Origin: a virus
Virus record (IMG/VR): IMGVR_UViG_3300033182_000361
Span: 1 to 47,343 of that record
Direction: 5' to 3' (one strand)
DNA length: 47,343 nucleotides
This document shows positions 1-7,923 of the stretch, piece after piece. The position numbers and the translations under genes are program-made. The number at the start of each line of letters is the position of its first letter. The first letter of the stretch is position 1. A model generated the notes under the pieces. The model was not told the DNA's origin and ran no database searches. It worked only from the letters and a program-made list of their open reading frames with translations.

Positions 1-391
1 CACCGATTGAGAGGTTGTAATTATCTTTTTGACCCGTTCTGGTGGGTACATGGTAAAGAATGTTGCCAGGGTTATCCAGAGACCCATCATCATTGAGGTC
101 ACGCATATCATATACAGGATCCATATAGTACGGTTCATAAGGTTTCTGCATTGAACCAGAACCAGTGACAAATGGTGTTACATTTAAAGTAGGTCCTTGG
201 CACTGGATTCCGCCACCATAGGTATTGGTGATATAAGGGCCTTGGAGGACTTGGATTGCTTGATTTGTGACACTACCAGAGGAATTAGCAACAGGAGAAG
301 CAGTGGCGCTAACGCCGCCAACAGTCTCTGCAAGAACTCTTTGTGTGGGTAGGGTGGAAACAACACTTAGGATTACTGCGTAAAGATACTT
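1..391 (-). CDS. exported protein, C-terminus beyond the window
   Basis: The frame is open to the left edge, so the C-terminus is missing. Read on the minus strand it has a hydrophobic stretch (KYLYAVILSVV) ending at VLAETVGG, which looks like a signal peptide, then a Ser/Thr/Gly/Asn-rich segment and a motif NQAIQVLQGPYITNTYGGG. No ATG, GTG or TTG lies in frame where the signal peptide begins. The nearest in-frame ATG is at 538, deep inside the upstream gene, so the start given here is a guess. A 60-residue GTG ORF at 184-366 in another frame is a shadow. It follows two other exported proteins and is probably co-transcribed with them. Function unknown. Confidence 0.55.
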
Positions 392-789
392 GTTGTATCT
401 GTCACCGACTGAATTTCTGTGGTTCTTTGAATGATCGTTTGATTGCTTAAACCAGGCCCTTGATAGGTTTCTGTGAACTGAAACGCTGCTCCTGGTGTTG
501 TCTGTGTGAATGTTGGTCTGCTGTTGATGCCTGTCCATGATGAAGTCACCCCTTCGATAGTTACATTATTAGCACCTGTTCCTGGCGAAAGGTTTCCTGA
601 TGCTGTAATTCCACTCCCAGTTACTGTGTATTGATATCCAGTATTATAATCTATTGAATTTATTGTCTCGGTTACAGTACTCGTAGTTTCAGTGTGTGAG
701 GTCATTGACCCCTGAGTAAAGTTAGGAACTACTGGAACCGCTATTGCTGGAGATCCCAGTAAAAACGCCAGGAGAAATAATCTTTTCAT
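373..789 (-). CDS. small exported beta-rich protein, paralogue 2
   Basis: 138 residues. The N-terminus MKRLFLLAFLLGSPAIAVP is a typical signal peptide, followed by a Thr/Ser/Gly-rich sequence without cysteines. The segment FTQTTPGAAFQFTETY aligns with YTQTTDGSAFSFSESF of the upstream neighbour (804-1292), so the two look paralogous. It starts 14 bases after the end of that neighbour and shares its transcript. No known enzyme motif is visible. Export to the periplasm or a virion-surface role is inference; function unknown. Confidence 0.8.
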   Translation of the reverse strand: MKRLFLLAFLLGSPAIAVPVVPNFTQGSMTSHTETTSTVTETINSIDYNTGYQYTVTGSGITASGNLSPGTGANNVTIEGVTSSWTGINSRPTFTQTTPGAAFQFTETYQGPGLSNQTIIQRTTEIQSVTDTTSIFTQ

Positions 790-803
790 GATTATCTATC
801 CAA

Positions 804-1292
804 CTATCGTATAGTAATTTCTGTAACGAGTTGTCCTGTTGCAGCAGTGCCAGCGCCACCAGCAGTCAGCGACATCGACCCAGCAGAATCGATAGTACCA
901 GCGAGAGACCCAGCCACGCCACCAGCAGTTGTCGTGACACTTCCAAATGCGGGTAAGGATCCAACCACACCGCTAGTAACGGTCGTTCCTGTTGGGATTG
1001 CGTCTCCGCTGTTGAATGATTCGCTAAACGAAAAGGCACTTCCATCTGTTGTCTGGGTATATGTACCAGAGTTCATGGTCGCCGCAGCAGTTGCCGAAGC
1101 AGGAGCAGTGAGACCGCCAAGAGTAGCAGATACATTGTTACCACTCACCGAATATGTAGAACCCAGACGAGTTGCTTGAGATGCAGCAGCATCAACAGTC
1201 AGTTGAACTGATGTAGAAATTTTATGACTAAGATCGGCATGAGCAGGTGCCGCCAACAATAACATTCCAAAAGCAAGCAATGCTTTCTTCAT
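804..1292 (-). CDS. small exported beta-rich protein, paralogue 1
   Basis: 162 residues. The signal peptide MKKALLAFGMLLLAAPAHA has a clear AxA cleavage site. The mature part is Ala/Gly/Thr/Ser-rich with alternating hydrophobic residues suggesting beta structure, and ends with QLVTEITIR. It shares the TQTT-G-AF-F-E block with the next gene (373-789). A late promoter (ATAAATA, 1319-1325) lies about 27 bases upstream, with a tRNA just beyond, so this is the first gene of a three-gene late unit of exported proteins. Function not recognised. Confidence 0.8.
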   Translation of the reverse strand: MKKALLAFGMLLLAAPAHADLSHKISTSVQLTVDAAASQATRLGSTYSVSGNNVSATLGGLTAPASATAAATMNSGTYTQTTDGSAFSFSESFNSGDAIPTGTTVTSGVVGSLPAFGSVTTTAGGVAGSLAGTIDSAGSMSLTAGGAGTAATGQLVTEITIR

Positions 1293-1318
1293 TACAGACT
1301 TGATTTATAGATCTGCTG

Positions 1319-1325
1319 TATTTAT
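1319..1325 (-). promoter_or_regulatory. late promoter
   Basis: ATAAATA on the minus strand, 27 bases before the start of the exported-protein gene at 1292. It matches the T4 late -10-like element, which needs gp33 and the late sigma factor. It separates the tRNA from the exported-protein unit. Confidence 0.65.
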
Positions 1326-1334
1326 TGTTTATAA

Positions 1335-1408
1335 TACCCGTGGTCGGATTCGAACCGACACTGGGACGATTTTAAGTCGTCTATCTCTGCCTGTTGGATT
1401 ACACGGGC
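1335..1408 (-). tRNA. tRNA with UAA anticodon (Leu by codon), class I shape
   Basis: The minus strand folds into a full cloverleaf of 74 nt. Acceptor arms are GCCCGTG/CACGGGT, the anticodon stem is GACGA/TCGTC with loop CTTAAAA (anticodon TAA), and the T arm is GTCGG-TTCGAAT-CCGAC with discriminator A. The D arm (ATC/GAT with GG in the loop) is weak but present. CCA is not encoded. The variable region is only 5 nt, whereas bacterial tRNA-Leu normally has a long variable arm. By anticodon it reads UUA. It lies between a 2OG oxygenase and the exported-protein genes. Confidence 0.9.
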
Positions 1409-1416
1409 ATGTCTAC

Positions 1417-1902
1417 CTATTCCACCAAGGTCCCAAACCAATTAAAGTTCAATACGATTCTATGATCATCAGTAGAAGTAGTGCCGCTGTGCATAGTTTC
1501 TCTAGGAAAGATTACCATACGATTAGCGACACTCTCTACTTTCTTACCATCATAGAAGTGTGAATAACCATTGTTGCTATTCACATAGTATATTCCAGTC
1601 CAGTCTCCATGATTAGTATCGACATGCAATGAATTCTCTTGAAGTTTTTGTCTTTTTGGAGAAAAATTTGCCTTGATTCTAACCCATGCAACTGGATCAA
1701 GGTATCGTGAGAAGATATCTACAATATCATGATTCCAGATCCATCCATCTCTCCAAGCAGGAAAAACAAACTGATAGTTATTTGGATCAGATTCTCCTTC
1801 ATGTACAATCATAGAATTGTACATCCAATGAGAATTATTAAAAACTTCTATCAGTTTATCATAATCTTCTTGCCTAAGAAAATTATCAAGGACCTTCATC
1901 AT
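1417..1902 (-). CDS. 2OG-Fe(II) oxygenase-like protein
   Basis: 161 residues. The double-stranded beta-helix signature is visible: iron ligands H93-x-D95 (SLHVDTNH), distal H138 (ETMHSG) and a downstream Arg in HRIVLNFNW that would bind 2-oxoglutarate. The block FYDGKKVESVANRMVIF closely matches FEDGTKVESVENRVVLF of the protein at 42759-43244, so the two are paralogues. The start overlaps the end of the Phd/YefM-like gene; ATG codons 1 and 2 are both possible. The substrate is unknown. Phage members of this family are often proposed to hydroxylate proteins or nucleic acids. Confidence 0.8.
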   Translation of the reverse strand: MMKVLDNFLRQEDYDKLIEVFNNSHWMYNSMIVHEGESDPNNYQFVFPAWRDGWIWNHDIVDIFSRYLDPVAWVRIKANFSPKRQKLQENSLHVDTNHGDWTGIYYVNSNNGYSHFYDGKKVESVANRMVIFPRETMHSGTTSTDDHRIVLNFNWFGTLVE

Positions 1903-2062
1903 GATCAGTATACAATCTTATGAGTTCATCATCAGCAGAAACCATGACTGCTGTATTTCTTCCATTGGTGATTCCAATGTGCTCACCATTCTCTACTCTA
2001 GAGATCATTTCGTCCCAATTTTCTTGGAACTCCTCAACACTATAGACCTTTGGTGTTTCCAT
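1886..2062 (-). CDS. Phd/YefM-like antitoxin-type small protein
   Basis: 58 residues, starting with METPKVYSVEEFQENWDEMI. The pattern of a short beta strand, the helix EEFQ-NWDEMISRVENGE, then IGITNGRNTAVMVSADDEL resembles the Phd/YefM (prevent-host-death) fold in which the segment before AV-V is the dimer core. It overlaps the end of talC by 23 bases and the start of the 2OG oxygenase by 17 bases, so it is translationally coupled to both. No toxin-like partner is seen next to it. Assignment is from pattern only; a DNA-binding role is inferred. Confidence 0.65.
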   Translation of the reverse strand: METPKVYSVEEFQENWDEMISRVENGEHIGITNGRNTAVMVSADDELIRLYTDHDEGP

Positions 2063-2708
2063 TGGTCACTGACTCCCAATCCTTATTGAATATATCTATA
2101 CCAGTATCAGTGAGGATATGTTTGTACATATCTTCAAAGACTTTGGGAGGCATAGTGCAGATTTCAGCACCATTATACCAGGAACGAACTGCCCGCTGCA
2201 CATTACGAATAGAAGCAGCAAGAACCTGAGTTTTCACCCCATGGATACGATAGAGTTCAGAGATAGAACGAACTACCTCAAGACCAGCAATAGATTGGTC
2301 ATCAAGACGACCCACGAAAGGTGACACATAGGTAGCACCTGCTTTAGCAGCAAGAACTGCTTGAGCAGCACAGAAAATAAGAGTTACATTAGTACGAACT
2401 CCAAGATTTTTTGAAAGATGATCACAGACAATCAAACCTTCTTCAGTACAAGGTAGTTTGATAGTTGCAGCATCGCCAAACTTATTAGCAAGGCGGATTC
2501 CTTCGGTAACCATGGACTGTTCATCACCAACGACTTCCATGCTGATATCTTTGATACCCATGGAAACGAGTTCTTCATATACACTTTCGGGATTCCTGCC
2601 ACTCTTCATAATGAGGGAGGGATTAGTCGTTACACCGTCAATGAGTCCAGTCAGATAGTGTTTTTGAATTACTTTGGTATCTGCGGTATCAAGAAAAATC
2701 TTCATCAT
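2040..2708 (-). CDS. talC: transaldolase TalC
   Basis: 222 residues, a typical length for short TalC/fructose-6-phosphate-aldolase-like transaldolases. The start MMKIFLDTADTKVIQK and GLIDGVTTNPSLIMKSGR are family hallmarks. ATIKLPCT carries the Schiff-base lysine region, and GATYVSPFVGRLDD is the phosphate-binding loop. It interconverts sedoheptulose-7-P plus glyceraldehyde-3-P with erythrose-4-P plus fructose-6-P. Cyanophage talC is a well-known auxiliary gene thought to shift host carbon flux from the Calvin cycle to the pentose phosphate pathway. Its start overlaps the end of the 63-residue gene upstream. Confidence 0.95.
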   Translation of the reverse strand: MMKIFLDTADTKVIQKHYLTGLIDGVTTNPSLIMKSGRNPESVYEELVSMGIKDISMEVVGDEQSMVTEGIRLANKFGDAATIKLPCTEEGLIVCDHLSKNLGVRTNVTLIFCAAQAVLAAKAGATYVSPFVGRLDDQSIAGLEVVRSISELYRIHGVKTQVLAASIRNVQRAVRSWYNGAEICTMPPKVFEDMYKHILTDTGIDIFNKDWESVTNGNTKGL

Positions 2709-2896
2709 GATTCGGTCAGGGCAAGATCAGCGTAAATAATTTCTTCTTCAGAAAGAGTTGCCTTGATGAATTCAAGCATACCAAGAAACTCTTTGTAGTT
2801 GTCACACTCTGCGACTTTTTCGTTACCTAGATTAGATACGCAGAGGATTGTGCGTGTACAGACATCAACAACGACGCCTTCAATGTACTCATCCAT
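2705..2896 (-). CDS. conserved small cyanophage-type protein
   Basis: 63 residues, acidic (MDEYIEGVVVDVCTRTILC...). It overlaps the start of talC by 4 bases (ATGA) and is preceded by a 35-base gap after the fibre-like gene at 2932. No domain is recognised. Compact predicted beta-beta-alpha order and coupling to talC support it as a real gene. Confidence 0.7.
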   Translation of the reverse strand: MDEYIEGVVVDVCTRTILCVSNLGNEKVAECDNYKEFLGMLEFIKATLSEEEIIYADLALTES

Positions 2897-2931
2897 GTGA
2901 GAGGTTTTGATTACCTCAGTATTCTAGCAGG

Positions 2932-3684
2932 TCAGGGCTGGAATGTAAAGTTGGTGGGGTCACCTGGGTAATCGTCCAGTGTCTCACCCTCATATTCTAC
3001 CACCATTTCACCCAAACGGGCAGCAGTTACGGTATAAAATGTCTTAATCTCACCATCAGATGCAACAATAACTTCATCTTCACTGATACTCTCAACATAT
3101 AATGTAGGATCTGGTTTACCAAACGGTGTTAGATCTACAGTAATGGAATCATAATCAACCAATCCTTTCCAATAATCAGGTAACTTAATACTATTTTCAG
3201 TTTCTAATCTTCCTCTGATATAGATTGCTGCTTCTGGACCCTCAACGCAAACATGTCTGAGTCTCCATCCTTCTTTATTGGGATGTTTGATATCGAAACT
3301 CTTCCATGCTTGAGTATTGATTGTTCCTTGGAAGTTCCCATAGAAAGTACCATTTGAGGTAACATCACTGAGAAATGTGGCATCAAATCCATCTAAACTG
3401 CCGACAACCTTAAGATCGCTATAAAAGGTTCCCTGTTGTAAGACATGGAGTTGATTATCTGTTCTAATTTCTCCCTCTGCTTTTACTTTACCACCAAGTT
3501 GAGTTAATCTATTTCTTTTAATCTCAACATCTCCAGTAATTTCAGTATTTCCTTCCTGCTCTACCTTACCAATAATGGTAGCACCATCTTGAAAGTCTGC
3601 ACTCTCACTGAAAGAACACGGTAAACCAAATCCATTTCCAGTTCTACCATCTCTGAGTTTAATTGTTGTTGCGTTTAAGGTCAT
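2932..3684 (-). CDS. tail spike or fibre-like structural protein
   Basis: 250 residues. The N-terminal half is a run of short beta repeats (GKVEQEGNTEITGDVEI, GSLDGFDATFLSDV, NGTFYGNFQGTI) as in phage fibre shafts. The C-terminal half carries KSFDIKHPNKEGWRLRHVCVEGPEA, whose core HP...RLRH-C-EGPE is a domain often found at the tips of phage fibres and bacterial surface proteins. It follows the beta-helix gene at 3681 with an ATG overlap, at the end of the baseplate operon. Likely attached to the central spike; exact role inferred. Confidence 0.7.
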   Translation of the reverse strand: MTLNATTIKLRDGRTGNGFGLPCSFSESADFQDGATIIGKVEQEGNTEITGDVEIKRNRLTQLGGKVKAEGEIRTDNQLHVLQQGTFYSDLKVVGSLDGFDATFLSDVTSNGTFYGNFQGTINTQAWKSFDIKHPNKEGWRLRHVCVEGPEAAIYIRGRLETENSIKLPDYWKGLVDYDSITVDLTPFGKPDPTLYVESISEDEVIVASDGEIKTFYTVTAARLGEMVVEYEGETLDDYPGDPTNFTFQP

Positions 3685-4319
3685 TTTGTCCCTCCAAGAC
3701 CAGTGGCAGAAATAACACTATTTGCGACATTACCAGCAGCATCACCAGCAACTGCACCAATAACTCCAGCAGCAATACCAAGAACAGACGGAGAACTAAA
3801 AGGACCCAATGCTGCTTCAACCATGTCACCAGGGACATAAGATCCAGCAAACATTTTCATGCCAAAGGTATTGGGAACACCGTTTCCTCTCTTACCTTCA
3901 ATACCGACAGTGTTTGCTTTGAGTTGAATTCTAGCACCACCAGTGATATTAACATTGCGTCCAGCACTTATGTCAATATCTTGCTCTGCATTGAGCATGA
4001 TGTTTTTAGCTTGGACTCGAACTCTACCACGGTCAGCATTGATAACGATGTCTCCATTAGCAACACTGATTCTAATGTCAGCAACATTGGGTTGATTCTT
4101 ATCGCCAGCACGAACTTCTAGTGTCCTATCTGCTGCAATCCTTGACAGTCCGCCTTGAGTGTGCGAGATAAGAAAGACATCGTTATCATCACTTACCGCA
4201 TAGATTTTATAAACCTCAGCGCCAGCAAGTCCTTCTACTGGGTTACCACTATCAATTCTGAAGTGAGCACCTCTAGAGTCAATGACTCTTCTTTTATAAT
4301 TCTTTGGTTTGCTTGCCAT
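3681..4319 (-). CDS. baseplate spike beta-helix protein (gp5 C-terminal-like)
   Basis: 212 residues. The middle repeats short strands such as GDIVINADRGRVRVQAKNI, then DIDISAGRNVNITGGARIQL, the pattern of the triangular beta-helix needle of T4 gp5/VgrG. It starts within the stop of the gp5-like gene (4319). The 694-residue gp5-like protein lacks this pattern at its own end, so the spike function appears to be split between two genes. The C-terminal 60 residues are Gly/Ala-rich and may be membrane active. Confidence 0.65.
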   Translation of the reverse strand: MASKPKNYKRRVIDSRGAHFRIDSGNPVEGLAGAEVYKIYAVSDDNDVFLISHTQGGLSRIAADRTLEVRAGDKNQPNVADIRISVANGDIVINADRGRVRVQAKNIMLNAEQDIDISAGRNVNITGGARIQLKANTVGIEGKRGNGVPNTFGMKMFAGSYVPGDMVEAALGPFSSPSVLGIAAGVIGAVAGDAAGNVANSVISATGLGGTK

Positions 4320-6403
4320 TATACGCAGTCGATAGAAGAGATAATTCCAACTTGACGATCTGTAGGTAGGATGCCAAAGACAGGTTTGAGAATGGCACCG
4401 AATCCAGTATCACTTTCGATTCGGAGTTCTGGTAAAGTCTCATCGAATCTCAAGATATTTAGAACCTTAACCTCGGTGATTCCTCCATTGTCATCAACTC
4501 TGATATCAAAGATCGGACTTGTTCCAATACCAGCGCCAACAAGAGTAACTCCTTCTGGAGCAGGTGTGAATACATTTCCAGACGGAGAAACACCAGGAAT
4601 TACAACCCTATCAGTTTGTTGATATCCAGTACCAGATTCTACTACGACAACTTGAGTTACTCCACTATTCTCTGCGTTCTCATTTTCAACGACAGGATAT
4701 CCTTCTCCAGTTGTTGTCATCACGATTGCAACTACTTGATCACCATTTTCTCCACCGAGAATTGCTTTTGCAGATGCACCATAACCAAGACCACACTTAT
4801 CTCGGAAATTAACCATGGGAGGATATCTATATCCAGATCCAAAGTCTGTCATTTCGACGCCAATGATGCTACCAGTTCTCTCTACACCACCAACAATATC
4901 TCCCAAGGTAGTTCCACTACCAGAATCAGCAGCATCGAGGAAGTACCCCATAGTTACTTTAGCAGCAGCACCTGCTCCACCGCCACCAAAGATCTCAACA
5001 TAAGGTCCAGTACAATTCTCAGGGGGACCAGCATAACAACCACCAGGAATGACCGCAGAAGACCCGCTAAGGAGACTTCCATCACCAAAGATGTCCCAGC
5101 TACCATATTCTTTTTCGAAGTCATTAGCGAGGTTTGCAGCGCCTCTAGAGAAGTTCATGGCATTCATGACATACTCAAAGGGATCTTCGCCCTTCTCTTT
5201 GCTATTTCCACCTACAGTATACTCTTTGTCTTGGGGACACTTACCACCATTAGACTGATTACAATCAAGGAAAGATGCAATGCTATTGATGTTATCGGCA
5301 GCACTTAGCAAGAAATCAGTGATATTAAGTACGGGATCAAGAATTTTAGAAATACCCTGCAAAGGTCCAGATATTGCATCAACCAATTGGTCGATAATCT
5401 TATTCATGAACGCACCAACAAATTGCGCTCCCAAGCAACCAGCAAAGTTCTTTCCACTATCAACCAAATCCCTAAGGAGACCTTCGATAACTCCAAAGAG
5501 ACCTTCAACTACAGCATTAGCGACACAACCGATTGCTTCTTGTACTGTATAGGTAGGTGCCAGCATCGATGCTTGAACTGCCACACCTGCTTTATGTGCA
5601 GCAACTGGAGATCCTGTTGATGCAAATACTGCGGCATACGCTGATTTGTATAATGCTTCTAGTCCCTTTTGACCCTCTTTTTCAATCTTATCAAATAACT
5701 TTTCAATCAGAGTTCCTACAAACTGGTTCGCAGAAGTTTGAAGAATATCTGCTGTTGCTCTAATTTCATTCTCTAAGTTTTGTCCAGCGAGAGAGAACTT
5801 TTGAACTCTACCGAGAAACTTCTCAATCTCATTCGTCATCCTACTGATAGGATTTTTCCTACAGGTGTCAGCAGGTTGTACACTTTCATTTACTCCTGCC
5901 TGTTCTTGTCCTGCGGTATTAGGAGTAGGTTGAGAAGTTTCGTTTTGTTCGTTGCTCTCGCTTACAAATCCATTAACAGGTTTAGGAGTTACATCAGAAT
6001 ATGAAGTACCAGGATTAAATGCTGCAGGTTGTCCTTTTGTATTAACTAACTGAGTTCTAGGAAATACTCCAGTAATTAGAGGAACCTGGCGGTCACTGTC
6101 AAGATAAAATCCAAATACAATATCACCCTGTTGAATAACAGAAGATTGAGCATAGTTTGCTCCTCCAGATCCAGCAGTTACTGGTAACAATAAATTTGCC
6201 CATGGCAATTCTTCATCAGGAAGATCCCCGACATTGAAAGGATGATCACCTGCAATTCTTACTTTGCATCTATGACCAACACCCTTACCTTCTGATACTT
6301 GTTCAGCCTGAGAATCATTGGAGGGTACTTGACCCCAAAAGCAGTTAAATCCGCCGCGTCCAGCAAAGTGATTGTTACCAAGATATGCTTCGATTCCTGC
6401 CAT
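4319..6403 (-). CDS. 5: baseplate hub protein gp5-like
   Basis: 694 residues. The N-terminus has the gp5/VgrG OB-fold pattern: FWGQVPSNDS, GHRCKVRIAGDHP, LPWANLLLPVT, and then GDIVFGFYLDSDRQVPLITG. No lysozyme domain (ExxxD/C-T pattern) follows, unlike T4 gp5. Instead there is a helical region around residues 180-390 (SRMTNEIEKFLGRVQKF...) and a C-terminal part with repeats such as FGSGYRYPPMVNF and ESGTGYQQTDRVVIPG. It is coupled to the spike gene downstream and a 70-residue gene upstream. It is expected at the centre of the baseplate with gp27. Confidence 0.85.
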   Translation of the reverse strand: MAGIEAYLGNNHFAGRGGFNCFWGQVPSNDSQAEQVSEGKGVGHRCKVRIAGDHPFNVGDLPDEELPWANLLLPVTAGSGGANYAQSSVIQQGDIVFGFYLDSDRQVPLITGVFPRTQLVNTKGQPAAFNPGTSYSDVTPKPVNGFVSESNEQNETSQPTPNTAGQEQAGVNESVQPADTCRKNPISRMTNEIEKFLGRVQKFSLAGQNLENEIRATADILQTSANQFVGTLIEKLFDKIEKEGQKGLEALYKSAYAAVFASTGSPVAAHKAGVAVQASMLAPTYTVQEAIGCVANAVVEGLFGVIEGLLRDLVDSGKNFAGCLGAQFVGAFMNKIIDQLVDAISGPLQGISKILDPVLNITDFLLSAADNINSIASFLDCNQSNGGKCPQDKEYTVGGNSKEKGEDPFEYVMNAMNFSRGAANLANDFEKEYGSWDIFGDGSLLSGSSAVIPGGCYAGPPENCTGPYVEIFGGGGAGAAAKVTMGYFLDAADSGSGTTLGDIVGGVERTGSIIGVEMTDFGSGYRYPPMVNFRDKCGLGYGASAKAILGGENGDQVVAIVMTTTGEGYPVVENENAENSGVTQVVVVESGTGYQQTDRVVIPGVSPSGNVFTPAPEGVTLVGAGIGTSPIFDIRVDDNGGITEVKVLNILRFDETLPELRIESDTGFGAILKPVFGILPTDRQVGIISSIDCV

Positions 6404-6615
6404 CAGTCGTCGTAAACTCTACATTCAAGAGCGTTAGGATTAGCGTCGCAATAAAGTTCTAGAGGAGTAGGATCGTGACTGTCTTCAGGATGACGCTCTT
6501 TGTACTCCTCCAAATCATGCAATTCCTCTTCTACATGTCTCCGTTGTTGAGGAGATGTTGTGGGATCTTCAAGGATCTTTTTATCCTTGGCAATGTGGGC
6601 GTCGATGTTTTCCAT
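6403..6615 (-). CDS. small conserved protein in baseplate operon
   Basis: 70 residues, strongly charged helical N-terminus (HIAKDKKILEDP...HVEEELHDLEEYKERHPE) and a short Cys-containing end LYCDANPNALECRVYDD. It sits between gp27-like and gp5-like genes, touching both (stop at 6403, start one base before the gp27-like stop). Function unknown; its place suggests a baseplate hub assembly factor. Confidence 0.7.
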   Translation of the reverse strand: MENIDAHIAKDKKILEDPTTSPQQRRHVEEELHDLEEYKERHPEDSHDPTPLELYCDANPNALECRVYDD

Positions 6616-7920
6616 TTACTTTTGTCCTGTAATACCAAGTGAATCTCTCACTACTCTTAATCCCGTGTATGATGTAGTAGGTCCAAAAATGTGAGTGATT
6701 TCCTTTATAATATATAGTCCACTCTGCTCAATGTCAATATCGGGATCTTCAGATGTATTATCTGGAATTTCAATGTAAATAGGTTCCCCAGCAAGTAAAC
6801 CAGTATTGCACGGAATTAAAAGAGTATAATCTTGTGAGAAGAACCTACTATAGTCGGATAATGCTTGTGCCTCATAGTTTAAAGGATCATAGTTAAGTGC
6901 AGTTGAAACTCCAGCAAAAGCAGTTCCCGCATCAAGAACACCAAAGACAACTCTAGAGGCAAACATTGTATTAGGAATATTCTTTGGGTCAGCAACTAGT
7001 GGTGGAGTATCCACTTTTCCAAGTCTAACTTCCTTTGGATTATTAAAAACAGATGTATTTGGTTGAGTAAATGTAAAATCTAGAGGATTAAAGTAAATTC
7101 TATAGATAGAGTCTTCACCCTTACCTAGAGAATCTGATAAGTCTCCAGTTGAATTTGCTTTGATATCTAGAATCTTGTAAGCATTGATCAATGGATTCTC
7201 AATGGAAGAATCCATCAATTGACTGTAAACATATTTCTTCTTCTCAATGGTCTTCTTGTTATCTACAGCACTTTTGATTAGACCATGAATGGATCTAAAG
7301 TTAAATCCCTCTCTTGTCTGCCAAAAGAAAAAACCAGCGGACTTACTCTTTGCACCGACAGGAACACCTTTTTTGCACAATGAAGTGATAACATTGAATG
7401 GTTTTCTCATGTTACCATAAACGGTACATGGAGATTCGCATTCTTCAATCTCATTAATTGCAAGAGGATCTAAAATCCTGATCATTTGATCGACAACCTT
7501 ATTGATTGTCATTCCTGTATATTTTCTAGCGACTCTGACTTGATCATTTGTAAGTTGTTCTCTAGCAACCAATGTAAGTCTAAAAGACTCAAATTGTTTG
7601 TCCATGACAATATCTTTTACATCATTGACATATAGAACATACTCAAGTGTTGCTTCTTTATCAAGAGCAGCATCTAACGGAGTTTTGATCTTAAAGTGAA
7701 CTCTCTCACCCTTTCTAATCGGAAGTCCATTATAAAATCCTTTACCATCTTTAATGTTACCAGTGTTCGCAATGTCCAGAACTGCGCTCACACACGGAGA
7801 ATGAAGATCTTCAAAATATTGGAAATTGATAATATAACCCAGCAAGGACAATTTGGTATTTCCGTCCTTGGAATAGATATCAAAGAGTTCGTATTTTGAA
7901 GCGCCTGTTACTTCTGCCAT
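6616..7920 (-). CDS. 27: baseplate hub subunit gp27-like
   Basis: 434 residues, close to T4 gp27 length (391). The N-terminus KYELFDIYSKDGNTKLSLLG followed by INFQYFEDLHSPCVSAVLDI is the tail-tube-like fold start typical of gp27. Other supporting segments are YNGLPIRKGERVHFKIKT and the C-terminal GLYIIKEITHIFGPTTSYTGLRV. gp27 forms the trimeric hub that carries gp5. The position next to gp5-like and the M23/tape-measure genes fits. Confidence 0.8.
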   Translation of the reverse strand: MAEVTGASKYELFDIYSKDGNTKLSLLGYIINFQYFEDLHSPCVSAVLDIANTGNIKDGKGFYNGLPIRKGERVHFKIKTPLDAALDKEATLEYVLYVNDVKDIVMDKQFESFRLTLVAREQLTNDQVRVARKYTGMTINKVVDQMIRILDPLAINEIEECESPCTVYGNMRKPFNVITSLCKKGVPVGAKSKSAGFFFWQTREGFNFRSIHGLIKSAVDNKKTIEKKKYVYSQLMDSSIENPLINAYKILDIKANSTGDLSDSLGKGEDSIYRIYFNPLDFTFTQPNTSVFNNPKEVRLGKVDTPPLVADPKNIPNTMFASRVVFGVLDAGTAFAGVSTALNYDPLNYEAQALSDYSRFFSQDYTLLIPCNTGLLAGEPIYIEIPDNTSEDPDIDIEQSGLYIIKEITHIFGPTTSYTGLRVVRDSLGITGQK

Positions 7921-7923
7921 TTC

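Noticed and set aside
184-366. 60-codon GTG ORF with a Leu-rich hydrophobic stretch
   Set aside because: Overlaps the better-supported frame of the partial exported protein; the Leu run is frame-shifted Ala/Ser/Thr/Val coding sequence.
1300-1563. 87-codon plus-strand ORF over the tRNA
   Set aside because: Covers the tRNA antisense and the 2OG oxygenase antisense; not a gene.
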